Part shown: piece after piece, positions 1-7,938 of the stretch | How positions within the stretch are numbered: the stretch's first letter is position 1 | Layout: every line of letters starts with the position of its first letter | NCBI GenBank assembly: GCA_002938315.1 | Contig: PTLL01000015.1 | Location: 1 to 38,266 of the forward strand | Direction of reading: 5' to 3' | Source of the DNA: Alphaproteobacteria bacterium MarineAlpha3_Bin2 | Lineage (GTDB): Bacteria; Pseudomonadota; Alphaproteobacteria; Rhodospirillales; Casp-alpha2 | DNA: 38,266 nt | The notes under the pieces: generated by a model | Seen by the model: the letters and a program-made list of their open reading frames with translations, nothing else | Told to the model about the DNA's origin: nothing | Databases searched by the model: none | Translations under genes and position numbers: made by a program

Positions 1-1
1 C

Positions 2-361
2 TATGATTCGCTTCGCAAGAAGAGCGATTTTGACGTCTCCATCGACTTCAACTGCCAATCGGTGATCAACCCGATCGCCGACGTCACCAAGTTCCTTGGG
101 TCCGCCGGAAACAACTACGGCAACTACGAAGACCAGGTGCTTGAAGACATCTACGATAGACTTCTTCGGGCCGGTACCGAGAAAGAACAGCGCGTCATCA
201 TGCGTGAATATGAAACTCGGGCCGTCGGCGAACAGTCGCACCTGGGCATTACGCTTTGGTGGTACAAGATCAACCCGCACCGTTCCTACGTGAAGGGTTG
301 GAAGATCGCCCCGAGCCACTATCTCAACCAGTCTCTCGATCAAGTCTGGCTGGATAAGTAA
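2..361 (+). CDS. Peptide/dipeptide ABC transporter substrate-binding protein, C-terminal end (5' truncated by window)
   Basis: The frame is open from base 2 and ends in TAA at 359-361, so about 119 codons of a larger protein are visible. The end carries SIDFNCQSVINPIADV, EDQVLEDIYDRLL and WWYKINPHRSYVKGWKIAPSHYLNQSLDQVWL, matching the C-terminal lobe of family 5 extracellular solute-binding proteins (DppA/OppA type), where the chain ends shortly after a W-K-x-x-P segment. The full protein would be periplasmic and would deliver peptides or similar ligands to the two permeases that follow. A terminator-like hairpin separates it from them, a usual arrangement for keeping binding protein in excess. 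Ligand unknown. Confidence 0.85.
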   Translation, partial: YDSLRKKSDFDVSIDFNCQSVINPIADVTKFLGSAGNNYGNYEDQVLEDIYDRLLRAGTEKEQRVIMREYETRAVGEQSHLGITLWWYKINPHRSYVKGWKIAPSHYLNQSLDQVWLDK

Positions 362-365
362 CGGT

Positions 366-389
366 CTCGACAAGTAACTCGACAAGTAA
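366..389 (+). repeat. Tandem 12-bp repeat just after the binding-protein stop
   Basis: CTCGACAAGTAA occurs twice in direct succession, at 366-377 and 378-389. The last 12 bases of the preceding gene (350-361, CTGGATAAGTAA) match in 10 of 12 positions, so the stop-codon region appears to have been copied. Each copy carries a TAA. This looks like slipped-strand duplication with no obvious function. Confidence 0.75.
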
Positions 390-399
390 GACGAAAGCA

Positions 400-440
400 C
401 CCGCCCGTTGCCATTTTTGGCGGCGGGCGGGGTTTCTCTT
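400..440 (+). terminator. Hairpin terminator or attenuator between binding protein and permeases
   Basis: The arms CCCGCCCGTTGCC (400-412) and GGCGGCGGGCGGG (419-431) pair along their full length, with two T-G wobbles, around a short T-rich loop. A pyrimidine-rich tail (GTTTCTCTT) follows. This is a rho-independent terminator shape. Its position inside the transporter operon suggests partial termination that lowers permease expression relative to the binding protein. Confidence 0.75.
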
Positions 441-476
441 ATTTTAAAACACCCCAATTAGAGAACTCATTAGTTT

Positions 477-1448
477 ATGTATAAATATATCGCCAAGCGC
501 ATCCTGCTGATGATCCCGACCCTGATCGGGGCGGCGGTTTTGGTATTTTTCTTGTTACGCATCATTCCCGGCGACATCTGCGAATTGCGTCTGGCCGGCA
601 CCGGCCTGTACGCCGACCCAGCGGAAATCGAGTTGTGCCGGGAGAACCTGGGCCTCAACGACCATATCTTGATTCAGTTCGCCGATTTCGTCATCGGGTT
701 TTTCATTCTTGATCTGGGCGACTCCATGTGGACGGGCAAGCCCATTACCTTCGAACTCGGGCTGCGTTTCCAGTTGTCCCTGCAGGTCGCCTTCATGGCC
801 ACGTTTGTCGCCGTGATCATTTCCATCCCCCTAGGCGTCATTTCCGCGGTCAAGCAGGACACCTGGATCGATTACGTGGTTCGGTGTTTCAGTATTTTCG
901 GCATCGCCATTCCGTCGTTCTGGTTAGGCATCATGATTATCCTGGGACTGTTGATTATCACCCAGGCCTGGACCGGTGTGCCCTGGATGCCGCCCATCGA
1001 ATACGTGTCGCCGTTTGAAGACCTGGGCGCCAATCTGGCGCAGTTGATCTGGCCGGCGGTGGCGACGGGATACCGGTATTCGGCAGTCGCCACCCGGATG
1101 ACCCGGTCGGCGTTGCTGGAAGTGTTGCGCGAGGACTATATCCGCACCGCCCGCGCCAAGGGGTTGCTTGAGAAGCTCGTCATCAACCGCCATGCCTTGA
1201 AGAATTCGCTGCTACCCGTTGTCACCATCATCGGCATCGAATTCGCCTTCCTGATGGGCGGTCTGGTGGTCACCGAGCAGGTCTTTAACCTGAACGGCCT
1301 CGGCAAGCTGTTCGTCGAATCGGTGCTCAACAATGACTATAACCTGACCCAGGCGCTGGTCATGATCGTGGTTATGGTGTTCGTGGTTACCAATTTCGTG
1401 GTCGATCTATTCTACGCTTGGCTTGATCCGCGCATCCGTTATAGCTAA
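477..1448 (+). CDS. Peptide ABC transporter permease, DppB family
   Basis: This 323-residue inner-membrane protein begins MYKYIAKRILLMIPTLIGAA, the usual DppB start with a first membrane helix and a periplasmic loop containing IIPGD. About six hydrophobic segments follow. The cytoplasmic EAA loop is visible near residues 220-250 (EDYIRTARAKG followed by NSLLPVVTIIG), the contact site for the ATPase subunits. The length is typical. It pairs with the DppC-type gene 12 bases downstream to form the transmembrane pore, fed by the binding protein upstream. No ATPase gene is present in the window on this side, so those subunits must lie upstream of base 1 or elsewhere. The substrate is probably a short peptide or peptide-like compound, inferred from family only. 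Confidence 0.93.
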   Translation: MYKYIAKRILLMIPTLIGAAVLVFFLLRIIPGDICELRLAGTGLYADPAEIELCRENLGLNDHILIQFADFVIGFFILDLGDSMWTGKPITFELGLRFQLSLQVAFMATFVAVIISIPLGVISAVKQDTWIDYVVRCFSIFGIAIPSFWLGIMIILGLLIITQAWTGVPWMPPIEYVSPFEDLGANLAQLIWPAVATGYRYSAVATRMTRSALLEVLREDYIRTARAKGLLEKLVINRHALKNSLLPVVTIIGIEFAFLMGGLVVTEQVFNLNGLGKLFVESVLNNDYNLTQALVMIVVMVFVVTNFVVDLFYAWLDPRIRYS

Positions 1449-1460
1449 TAGGAACATTCG

Positions 1461-2363
1461 ATGGCTGTTGTTACTGAAAGTATCGTCGAAGGCAAATTAG
1501 AAGCCCCTTCCGAGGATAAGACCTGGGGCGAAATGGCCATGAAAATGACCCGTAAGTACCCGTTGGGGGCGTTCGGGGCGGTTATCGTGGTGGTGATGAT
1601 TTTTTTGGCGATCTTCGCCAACGTAATATCGCCTTATGATCCGGAAGCGAATGCGTTTGAATTCATGCTGACGGCGCCGGATGGGCAATTCTGGATGGGC
1701 ACGGACCAGTTCGGGCGCGACATCCTGACCCGCATTATCTATGGCTCCCGCACGGCGTTGTTCGTCGGTTTTTCCTGCGCCATCATCGGCGCGTCCGTCG
1801 GCCTTGTCTTGGGCGTCGGCAGCGCTTATTTCGGCGGCCGCTTCGATCTGTTTTTCCAGCGGGTCATGGACGTGTTCATGGCTTTCCCGTTGATCATCAT
1901 GGCGCTGGCCGTGGTTTCCATTTTCGGTACCGGCACTCAGAACGTCATCATCGCCATCACCATCCCGTTCATTCCCCGCTGTGCCCGGGTGGTGCGGTCC
2001 AGTGCGCTGGCCATTCGCGAAATTCCTTATGTGGACGCCGCCCGCGCGCTCGGGTTCACGCATTCGCGGATCATCCTCCGGCACATGGTGCCGAACGTGA
2101 TGGCGCCGTTTTTGATCATGCTGACGGCCTTCGTCGGCCAGGCGATCCTGCTGGAAGCGTCGTTGAGTTACTTAGGCCTCGGCGTCCAGGAACCGACACC
2201 GGCCTGGGGCTTGATGCTGCAAGGTGGCGCCGAGGAATACGCCGAAAGCGCGCCGTGGGTAGCGATCTGGCCGGGGGTGGCGATCAGCCTCGCGGTGTTC
2301 GGGTTCAACCTGTTCGGCGATGCGCTTCGTGATGCCCTGGATCCCAAACTCCGTCAACAGTAA
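1461..2363 (+). CDS. Peptide ABC transporter permease, DppC family
   Basis: This is a 300-residue inner-membrane permease. After a cytoplasmic N-terminus comes a first helix (residues about 35-55), then the DppC hallmark MGTDQFGRDILTRIIYGSRT near residues 78-97. The EAA loop is EIPYVDAARALGF near residues 188-200, followed by RHMVPNVMAPF. It ends with LFGDALRDALDPKLRQQ, the family's usual C-terminus. A GGAA Shine-Dalgarno sequence lies 6 bases before the ATG. It is co-transcribed with the DppB partner and followed 9 bases later by an M81 peptidase, so imported material is probably hydrolysed by that enzyme. Confidence 0.93.
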   Translation: MAVVTESIVEGKLEAPSEDKTWGEMAMKMTRKYPLGAFGAVIVVVMIFLAIFANVISPYDPEANAFEFMLTAPDGQFWMGTDQFGRDILTRIIYGSRTALFVGFSCAIIGASVGLVLGVGSAYFGGRFDLFFQRVMDVFMAFPLIIMALAVVSIFGTGTQNVIIAITIPFIPRCARVVRSSALAIREIPYVDAARALGFTHSRIILRHMVPNVMAPFLIMLTAFVGQAILLEASLSYLGLGVQEPTPAWGLMLQGGAEEYAESAPWVAIWPGVAISLAVFGFNLFGDALRDALDPKLRQQ

Positions 2364-2372
2364 GCACGGCCC

Positions 2373-3911
2373 ATGAGCGCCGGCGGCAATCCAAAGCGTA
2401 TTGCTATTCTGAGCATACATCTGGAAAGCAACAGCTTCGCGCCGGTTTGCGACGAAGCTGCCTTCCGCGAGCTTTGCTATCTTGCCGGCGACGAAATCCT
2501 TGCCGATCTGGAAAACGATAATCCTACCCAGCCCGCCGAAGTCGGAGGCTTTGTTTCCGAGATGAACCGCCTGGGCGTGGCCTGGGTGCCCGTCCCCATT
2601 CTGGTGACGGCGGCCGAGCCCGGCGGGCCGGTTGACCACGCGTTCTTTTCGGCGACGCTGGCCGAGATGGAGCGCCGCCTCACCGGCGCCATGCCCCTGG
2701 ACGGCGTATACGCCAGCCTACACGGCGCCATGATCTCGACCGAAAGCGACGACCCGGACGGCGAATTGTTGGCCATGATCCGCCGCGTCGTCGGCGTTGA
2801 CGCGCCGTTGATCGCGACGTTGGACCTGCACGCCAACATTTCCGAGCGAATGGTTGCGGAGGCCGATATCCTGGTTGCGTATCGTACCAACCCGCACATT
2901 GACCAGGAAGCCCGTGCCGCAGAGGCGGCCAGGCTGATGCTGGAAATGTTCGACGGCATGCGTCCCGAAACCGCTTTCATCCGCCTGCCTATCTGCGCGC
3001 CGACGACGACGCTGCTCACGGCCGAGGGGGCCTACGCCGACATGATCGACCTCGGGCAAAAGGCCAAGACCGGTGCCATCGCCAACGTCTCGGCCGTCGC
3101 CGGCTTCATCTACGGCAACTCGGTCCACAACGGTATCTCCGTCATCGTCACTGCCCGCGGCGACCTCGCTGCCGCCCGCTCACTTTCGGCTGATGTGGCG
3201 GCGCTCGGCTGGAATGAACGGGAACGTTTTCAAAAGCCCGTGACCAGCCTCGAGGACGCCGTCGAAATGGCGGTCGCCAACGGCCGGGACCCGTCGCGCC
3301 CGGCCTTGATCTTCGCCGATTCCGCCGACAACCCCGGCGGCGGCGGACGCGGCAACACCGCCTGGATATTGCAGGCACTCGTTGATGCTGGCGCCGAAGA
3401 CGTTCTGTTCGGCAACTTCATCGACCCGGCGCTGGTCCGGGCCGCCCAAGAGGCCGGCGAGGGAGCGGCGATCACGGCCCGCTTCAACACTGAGACCGAA
3501 AGCGAGTTCTCGAAACCCTTCGAGGCCGACGCCCGCGTCCTCAAGCTTTCCGATGGCGTCTGCGTCGGCCGGCGTGGCATCTGGAAGGACCGCGCCATCA
3601 CCCTCGGCCCCTCGGCACTCCTGGAACTCGGCGGCATCCGCGTCGTCGTCGCCACCATGCGCAAACAGTGTGCCGATCCGGTTTTCTTCGAGATGTTCGG
3701 CCTCGACATCGCAGACGCCCGCACCGTCGTCGTTAAATCACGAGGTCATTTCCGTGCCGGCTTCGACGAATTTTTCACCTCCGAACAGGTGATCGAGGTC
3801 GATGCCCCCGGTTTGACCTCGCCGGTGCTGAGCCGGTTTGATTTCAACAATCTGCCGCGTCCGGTGTTTCCGCTGGATCAAGACGCCACCTGGGACGGGC
3901 CCGGATGGTGA
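2373..3911 (+). CDS. M81 family metallopeptidase (MlrC/microcystinase C-like)
   Basis: This is a 512-residue cytoplasmic metallopeptidase. The N-terminal DUF1485-type domain starts KRIAILSIHLESNSFAP. The zinc site is visible as D151 and H153 in LDLHANIS and H175 in RTNPHID, with the same spacing as the reported MlrC ligands. The C-terminal MlrC domain contains DSADNPGGGGRGNT near residue 315. MlrC cleaves linear tetrapeptides from microcystin breakdown. Relatives next to peptide or opine transporters are common in proteobacteria and probably hydrolyse other small peptides or amides. The gene follows the permeases by 9 bases, so import and hydrolysis are likely coupled. No clear Shine-Dalgarno sequence precedes the ATG, which suggests translational coupling. 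Nothing here specifically indicates microcystin. Confidence 0.9.
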   Translation: MSAGGNPKRIAILSIHLESNSFAPVCDEAAFRELCYLAGDEILADLENDNPTQPAEVGGFVSEMNRLGVAWVPVPILVTAAEPGGPVDHAFFSATLAEMERRLTGAMPLDGVYASLHGAMISTESDDPDGELLAMIRRVVGVDAPLIATLDLHANISERMVAEADILVAYRTNPHIDQEARAAEAARLMLEMFDGMRPETAFIRLPICAPTTTLLTAEGAYADMIDLGQKAKTGAIANVSAVAGFIYGNSVHNGISVIVTARGDLAAARSLSADVAALGWNERERFQKPVTSLEDAVEMAVANGRDPSRPALIFADSADNPGGGGRGNTAWILQALVDAGAEDVLFGNFIDPALVRAAQEAGEGAAITARFNTETESEFSKPFEADARVLKLSDGVCVGRRGIWKDRAITLGPSALLELGGIRVVVATMRKQCADPVFFEMFGLDIADARTVVVKSRGHFRAGFDEFFTSEQVIEVDAPGLTSPVLSRFDFNNLPRPVFPLDQDATWDGPGW

Positions 3912-3962
3912 CAGGCGTTGCTGTCAGGGCTATGCTTGTCGGCTACACGGGGGAAACCATTG

Positions 3963-4187
3963 ATGCGTACCACGCTCGCCCTTTCAGCACTGATTTTGCT
4001 GCTGTCCCTGTCCGCCGGGTTTGCCGCCGAAAAAGCCGCCCCGGAAAGCGCCGAGGAGGTGGAGATGCGCGGCATCATCGGCGGTGCCTGTTACGGTGAC
4101 CGTTATGTGTCCGATAAAGACCTCAACGACGTTGCCGAGATTTCCGATGAGAAAATTTTTCAATTGCTCAATCCGCCCCGCAGTTAA
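3963..4187 (+). CDS. Small exported protein of unknown function
   Basis: Seventy-four codons begin at the ATG at 3963, with a GGGGG stretch about 8 bases upstream. The first 21 residues (MRTTLALSALILLLSLSAGFA) are a clear Sec signal peptide with a predicted cleavage site after GFA. The mature part is about 53 acidic residues with one cysteine, containing EVEMRGIIGGACYGDRYVSD and ending KIFQLLNPPRS. I do not recognise the family. A longer reading from an upstream ATG at 3918 would place non-signal sequence before the hydrophobic core and is less likely. It lies between the M81 peptidase and the CitE-like lyase on the same strand and could be co-transcribed with both. Confidence 0.6.
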   Translation: MRTTLALSALILLLSLSAGFAAEKAAPESAEEVEMRGIIGGACYGDRYVSDKDLNDVAEISDEKIFQLLNPPRS

Positions 4188-4202
4188 TACCGGCGTTTTA
4201 GC

Positions 4203-5075
4203 ATGAATACCGGTCCTTTCCGCTCGCTCCTGTTCACGCCCGGCAATCATCCCCGCAAGCTGGAAAAAGTCTTCGCCGCCGGCGCCGATGTGGCGATCCT
4301 GGACCTGGAAGACGCCGTCGCTTTGTCGGAAAAACCCGCCGCCCGCGCCCCCGTCATCGATGCCTTGAAGGCCGAACGGGCGTGCATGGGCTACGTCCGC
4401 GTCAACGCCGCCGATACCGAATTTTACGCCGACGACTTGGCCGCCGTCACCGGCCCGTGGCTGGACGGCATCATGTTGCCGAAGGTGGAAACGGCGGCCC
4501 AGCTTGTTTCCGCCGATGCCGAGATCACCGCCCTCGAGGACAAGCATGGCATGGAGACCGGCGCCATCGACCTGTTGCCGATTATCGAAACGGCGAAGGG
4601 CCTGGACGCGGTGTCCGCCATCGCCGCTTGTGGTACGCGGATGCGCAGGCTCAGCTTCGGCGCCGTCGATTTCGCCAAGGATTTGAACATGCGCCTCAGT
4701 CTGGATGAATGGGAACTGACCCCGGCCAGGGCGGCCATTGCGCTGGCCTCCCGGGTGGCCGGGCTGGACGCGCCTTTGGACAGCGTCTGGGTTCATTACC
4801 GCGACACCGAAGGTCTGGTGAAATCGGCGGAACGGGTCCGGGACATGGGCTTTCAGGGGAAAATGTGCATCCACCCGGATCAGGTCGCGCCGGTGAACGA
4901 CGCCTTCACCCCCGGCGATGATGAAGTCGCCAAGGCCGAAACCATCGTCGCCGCGTTCGAGGCCGCCGAAGCCGAGGGCTCTGCCTCGATCCAGATCGAC
5001 GGGTTTTTCGTGGATTATCCGGTCGTCGAACAGGCGCGCCGGACCCTGGACCGGATCAAACGCATTCGCGGCTAG
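4203..5075 (+). CDS. HpcH/HpaI aldolase / citrate lyase beta-subunit (CitE)-like CoA lyase
   Basis: This 290-residue TIM-barrel protein starts RSLLFTPGNHPRKLEKV and continues ADVAILDLEDAV, the CitE signature. The CoA/substrate arginine is R66 in YVRVNA. The Mg2+ ligands are E129 (LLPIIET) and D156 (SFGAVDFAKD). The C-terminal part has GFQGKMCIHPDQV. The family includes citryl-CoA, malyl-CoA, beta-methylmalyl-CoA and citramalyl-CoA lyases, which split a hydroxyacyl-CoA into acetyl-CoA or propionyl-CoA plus a keto acid. There are no CitD or CitF partners nearby, so a stand-alone acyl-CoA lyase is more likely than a citrate lyase subunit. With the CaiB transferase and MaoC hydratase further along, citramalyl-CoA or malyl-CoA lyase is a reasonable guess, but not proven. 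Confidence 0.88.
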   Translation: MNTGPFRSLLFTPGNHPRKLEKVFAAGADVAILDLEDAVALSEKPAARAPVIDALKAERACMGYVRVNAADTEFYADDLAAVTGPWLDGIMLPKVETAAQLVSADAEITALEDKHGMETGAIDLLPIIETAKGLDAVSAIAACGTRMRRLSFGAVDFAKDLNMRLSLDEWELTPARAAIALASRVAGLDAPLDSVWVHYRDTEGLVKSAERVRDMGFQGKMCIHPDQVAPVNDAFTPGDDEVAKAETIVAAFEAAEAEGSASIQIDGFFVDYPVVEQARRTLDRIKRIRG

Positions 5076-5096
5076 CCGGGCTCCTATGTCCGGTAT

Positions 5097-5858
5097 TTAG
5101 GTTCCGTAATACAAACCGCCGTTGACATGCATGACCTGGCCGGTGATGAAAGCGGCTTCGGTCTGGCACAAATAGCGCACCATGGAGGCGATTTCGCCGG
5201 GTTGGCCTAAGCGGCCTACCGGTGCCAGGGCCATCGTCGGGGGATGGGTTCCGGCCGACGCAGGGCGCACGGTGTCGGTATGGCCGGGCGAAACACAGTT
5301 GACGGTGATGTTCCTGTCCGCGAATTCCGCCGCCAGCCCCCTGGTAAACCCCACCAGCCCCGATTTTGCGACCAGGTTATGGACCCGTCCGGCGGCGCCG
5401 ACATGCCAGGCAACCCCGCCCAGGGTGACGATCCGGCCCCAGCCTTTTTCAATCATGTGCAGGATGCAGGCCTGGGACAGGAAGAAGGCGCCGTCGAGCG
5501 AAATATCGATGACGCGCCGCCATTCCTCATGGGTCATTTCGGTGAAGGCCTTTTGGCCGCGCGATGACGCGTTGCAGATCAGAATATCGACGCCACCGAA
5601 GGCGTCCACCGCCGCCTCGACCATGCCGTCGACGGCCTTGCGGTCGGTGACGTCACATAGGTGGGCGAAGGCCTTGCCGCCTGCGTCGTTGATCTCGGCG
5701 GCGACCGCGTCGGCGGCGTCTTTATCCTGCACCGCGTTGATGACGACGCTGGCGCCGTCGGCGGCCAATACCTTCGCCGTCTCCCGGCCGATGTTGCGGG
5801 CAGACCCGGTAACGATGGCGACCTTGCCGGCCAGTGATCCTGATGGGTCATCGGTCAT
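5097..5858 (-). CDS. SDR-family protein with degenerate catalytic site
   Basis: This 253-residue Rossmann-fold protein resembles FabG-type short-chain dehydrogenases from start (GKVAIVTGSARNIGRETAKV) to end (FITGQVMHVNGGLYYGT). The cofactor loop reads TGSARNIG, with N22 where the second glycine is normal. Of the N-S-Y-K tetrad only K165 remains. By alignment on K165, the tyrosine position is N161, the serine position is G148 and the asparagine position is S120. It may bind NAD(P) or a CoA ligand without classical SDR chemistry, or use a different mechanism. It starts 11 bases after the stop of the PrpB-like lyase and is probably co-transcribed with it. It is not obviously a pseudogene, because the frame is intact and full length. 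Confidence 0.85.
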   Translation of the reverse strand: MTDDPSGSLAGKVAIVTGSARNIGRETAKVLAADGASVVINAVQDKDAADAVAAEINDAGGKAFAHLCDVTDRKAVDGMVEAAVDAFGGVDILICNASSRGQKAFTEMTHEEWRRVIDISLDGAFFLSQACILHMIEKGWGRIVTLGGVAWHVGAAGRVHNLVAKSGLVGFTRGLAAEFADRNITVNCVSPGHTDTVRPASAGTHPPTMALAPVGRLGQPGEIASMVRYLCQTEAAFITGQVMHVNGGLYYGT

Positions 5859-5869
5859 GGCGATGTCTC

Positions 5870-6784
5870 TTATTCCCCAGGTGTCTCCGGCACCACGCTC
5901 CTGGCGATGGTTTGGTCCAATGCCTCATAATCGTAATATTTAATGGTGTCGTAAATTTCGGCGCGGCTCGGCATTTTTTCGATCAACCCTTCGGCGCCGC
6001 CGTTGTCCCTGATATGGGCGTACAGTTCGATGAACGCGGCGGCCGCAACCCGCATCGACGTCGCCGGCCAGATGACGATGTCATAGCCCATGTCCTGGTA
6101 CTGCTTGTCGGTGAAATAGGGGGTGCGGCCGAATTCGGTCATGTTGGCCATCTTCGGGCCGGGGACGGCGTCGGCGAAGGTGCGGAAATCCTCTTCCGAC
6201 GCCAATGCATCCGGGAACACCACATCTGCACCGGCCTCAACGTAAAGCCTGGCCCTGGAAATGGCGCCTTCCAGGCCCTCGACGGCGGCGGCGTCGGTGC
6301 GGGCGATGATACGAAGGTGCGACCGCGCCTTGACCGCGGCGCCGATCTTGGCGGCGGCGTCCTCGGGGGTGATCAGCCGCTTGTCGTTCAAATGGCCGCA
6401 TTTTTTCGGCAGCACCTGGTCTTCGATATGCACGGCTCCGGCGCCGGCCCGTTCCAGTTCCTTGACCACGCGCATGGCGTTCAGCGCCTCGCCGTAACCG
6501 GTGTCGCCATCAACGATCAGCGGCAGGTCCGTTGACCGCGATACCATGCGGGTGACGAAACACAGTTCCTCAAGCGTCATCACGCCCAGGTCGGGCAGGC
6601 CCATGGTGGCCGTCACCGCACCGCCTGAAATATACAGCGCCTCAAACCCGGCTTCCTTGGCCAGCATCCCGGCCAATCCGTTGTGCGCTCCCGGCACGCC
6701 CAGGATGCCGGGCCGTTCAATCAACTTTTTAAGCCGGATGCCCGCCGGTTCCAGGTCGGCGCCGTTTCCCTCTAACCACGTCAT
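5870..6784 (-). CDS. Isocitrate lyase/PEP mutase superfamily protein, PrpB (2-methylisocitrate lyase)-like
   Basis: This is a 304-residue TIM-barrel lyase. The substrate-binding segment is SGGAVTATMGLPDLGVMT (residues 53-70), the Mg2+ loop is VDGDTGYG (91-98), and the catalytic-cysteine motif KKCGH sits at 127-131. That motif marks true C-C lyases such as isocitrate and methylisocitrate lyase, as opposed to PEP mutases. The C-terminal region has MANMTEFGRTPYF. The probable reaction is retro-aldol cleavage of a 2-methylisocitrate-like or 2,3-dimethylmalate-like acid to pyruvate plus a second acid. GAGGTGA stands just upstream of the ATG as Shine-Dalgarno sequence. It is the first gene of a two-gene minus-strand unit with the degenerate SDR, divergent from the TauD operon across a shared 110-base region containing a palindrome. 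Confidence 0.9.
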   Translation of the reverse strand: MTWLEGNGADLEPAGIRLKKLIERPGILGVPGAHNGLAGMLAKEAGFEALYISGGAVTATMGLPDLGVMTLEELCFVTRMVSRSTDLPLIVDGDTGYGEALNAMRVVKELERAGAGAVHIEDQVLPKKCGHLNDKRLITPEDAAAKIGAAVKARSHLRIIARTDAAAVEGLEGAISRARLYVEAGADVVFPDALASEEDFRTFADAVPGPKMANMTEFGRTPYFTDKQYQDMGYDIVIWPATSMRVAAAAFIELYAHIRDNGGAEGLIEKMPSRAEIYDTIKYYDYEALDQTIARSVVPETPGE

Positions 6785-6816
6785 GGCTTCACCTCGTTTG
6801 TAAAAATTCCCACTCC

Positions 6817-6828
6817 ATTGTATGCAAT
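6817..6828. promoter_or_regulatory. Candidate GntR-type operator ATTGTATGCAAT
   Basis: This is a near-perfect 12-bp palindrome in the divergent region between the PrpB-like lyase and the dioxygenase operon. It differs at one base from the perfect palindrome ATTGTATACAAT found at 23671. Similar A/T-flanked TTGTATACAA sites are typical of FadR/VanR-type GntR regulators. Placement between two divergent starts fits control of both operons. Confidence 0.5.
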
Positions 6829-6857
6829 GTAGCGGCGAAAAGCCCTACAATCGAGGC

Positions 6858-6863
6858 TATAAT
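6858..6863 (+). promoter_or_regulatory. Candidate -10 box (TATAAT) for the dioxygenase operon
   Basis: A consensus TATAAT lies 31 bases before the GTG start at 6895 and about 30 bases downstream of the palindrome at 6817. No good -35 hexamer is seen at the right spacing. An activator-dependent promoter with the operator upstream of the polymerase site is possible. Confidence 0.35.
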
Positions 6864-6894
6864 CAACGACAAGCACAGAACAGGGAACGCCCCC

Positions 6895-7938
6895 GTGGGA
6901 GAATTTCTTAAACACCCCGTCACCGGGCCGTCGGCATGGACCAGCGCCGAGCTAGCCGCCGATCAGTCGTGGATTTATCCGTTGTCCGCCGATGATATTG
7001 CGGAGCTGGAAACCGCCGCAGACACGGTCCTCTCCCGGGGCTTACGTCTTTATGAATTCGGGCGGGATGATTTCCCGCTGCCGGGGTTGTCCGCGACCCT
7101 GGCCGATATCGTCGAACAACTGGAAAACGGTCGCGGCTGCGCCCTGATCCGGGGCCTGGATGCGTCCCGCTATGACGAGGAAACCCTAAAGATAATCTAC
7201 TGGGGGCTCGGCTTGCATTGGGGTGAGCCGGTCTCCCAAAACGCCCGCGGCCAATTGATCGGCCATGTCCGCAATCAGGATCGCGATTATTCTTCCAAAA
7301 ACGTCCGCGGCTACACCACCAATGCCCGCATTTCACCCCATTGCGACCCGGTCGATATTGTCGGCCTGTTGTGTGCGCATCCGGCGAAAAAGGGCGGTGA
7401 AAGCCAAATCACCAGCGCCATGTCCATCTATAACCGGCTGCTGACCCAGTATCCGGAATACCTGGAACCCCTGATCGGCGGCTTCCATTTTGACTTGCGC
7501 GGCGAAGGCGTCACCGATGACCCGGACGAAGTGACCTTCAACAAGGTCCCTGTTTTCAGCTATTTCGACGGACGGCTGAGCTGCCGCTTCAACGGCAAGA
7601 CCATCCTCGATGGCCAGGCCAAGGCCGGGGCGCCGCTCCAAGGCCTTGCCCTCGATGCCGTCAATAAGGTCACCGAACTGGCCATGGACCCCGAACTCCG
7701 GCTCGATTTGGCTTTCCAGGAGGGCGATATCCAGATCCTCAACAATTACCTGATCCTGCATGCCCGGGGCGGCTTCGAAGACCACCCGGAACCGGAACGC
7801 CGCCGCAACCTGCTCCGGCTTTGGATCAATCTCCACCACGGCCGCAAGCTGGCGCCGGAATTCGCCAACCGCCTCAACACCGGGCCCAGGGGCGGCGTCA
7901 TGACCCGACCTGATGCGCCTGAAGGAATTAGACCATGA
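6895..7938 (+). CDS. TauD/TfdA-family Fe(II)/2-oxoglutarate-dependent dioxygenase
   Basis: The 347-residue reading starts at GTG, with AGGGAA 7 bases before it. The iron-binding facial triad is visible as H149 and D151 in SPHCDPVDIV and H289 in YLILHARGGFED. The 2-oxoglutarate-binding arginine falls in ERRRNLLRLW (about residues 301-310). The RALIRGL-like segment near residue 82 (GCALIRGLD) is also typical. Such enzymes couple 2-oxoglutarate decarboxylation to hydroxylation of taurine, herbicides, carnitine precursors and other small acids. It leads a three-gene operon in which both following genes overlap by ATGA. A dehydrogenase and a crotonase follow, so it may hydroxylate an acid that is then oxidised. 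Substrate unknown. Confidence 0.88.
   Translation: MGEFLKHPVTGPSAWTSAELAADQSWIYPLSADDIAELETAADTVLSRGLRLYEFGRDDFPLPGLSATLADIVEQLENGRGCALIRGLDASRYDEETLKIIYWGLGLHWGEPVSQNARGQLIGHVRNQDRDYSSKNVRGYTTNARISPHCDPVDIVGLLCAHPAKKGGESQITSAMSIYNRLLTQYPEYLEPLIGGFHFDLRGEGVTDDPDEVTFNKVPVFSYFDGRLSCRFNGKTILDGQAKAGAPLQGLALDAVNKVTELAMDPELRLDLAFQEGDIQILNNYLILHARGGFEDHPEPERRRNLLRLWINLHHGRKLAPEFANRLNTGPRGGVMTRPDAPEGIRP

Noticed and set aside
3984-4874. A 296-codon minus-strand frame across the CitE-like gene
   Set aside because: It is a mirror of the CitE coding sequence in GC-rich DNA; the CitE motifs on the plus strand are complete.
5182-5943. A 253-codon plus-strand frame across the SDR gene
   Set aside because: It is the complement of an SDR with recognisable motifs. 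Serine/proline/alanine-rich text without a domain is typical of antisense.
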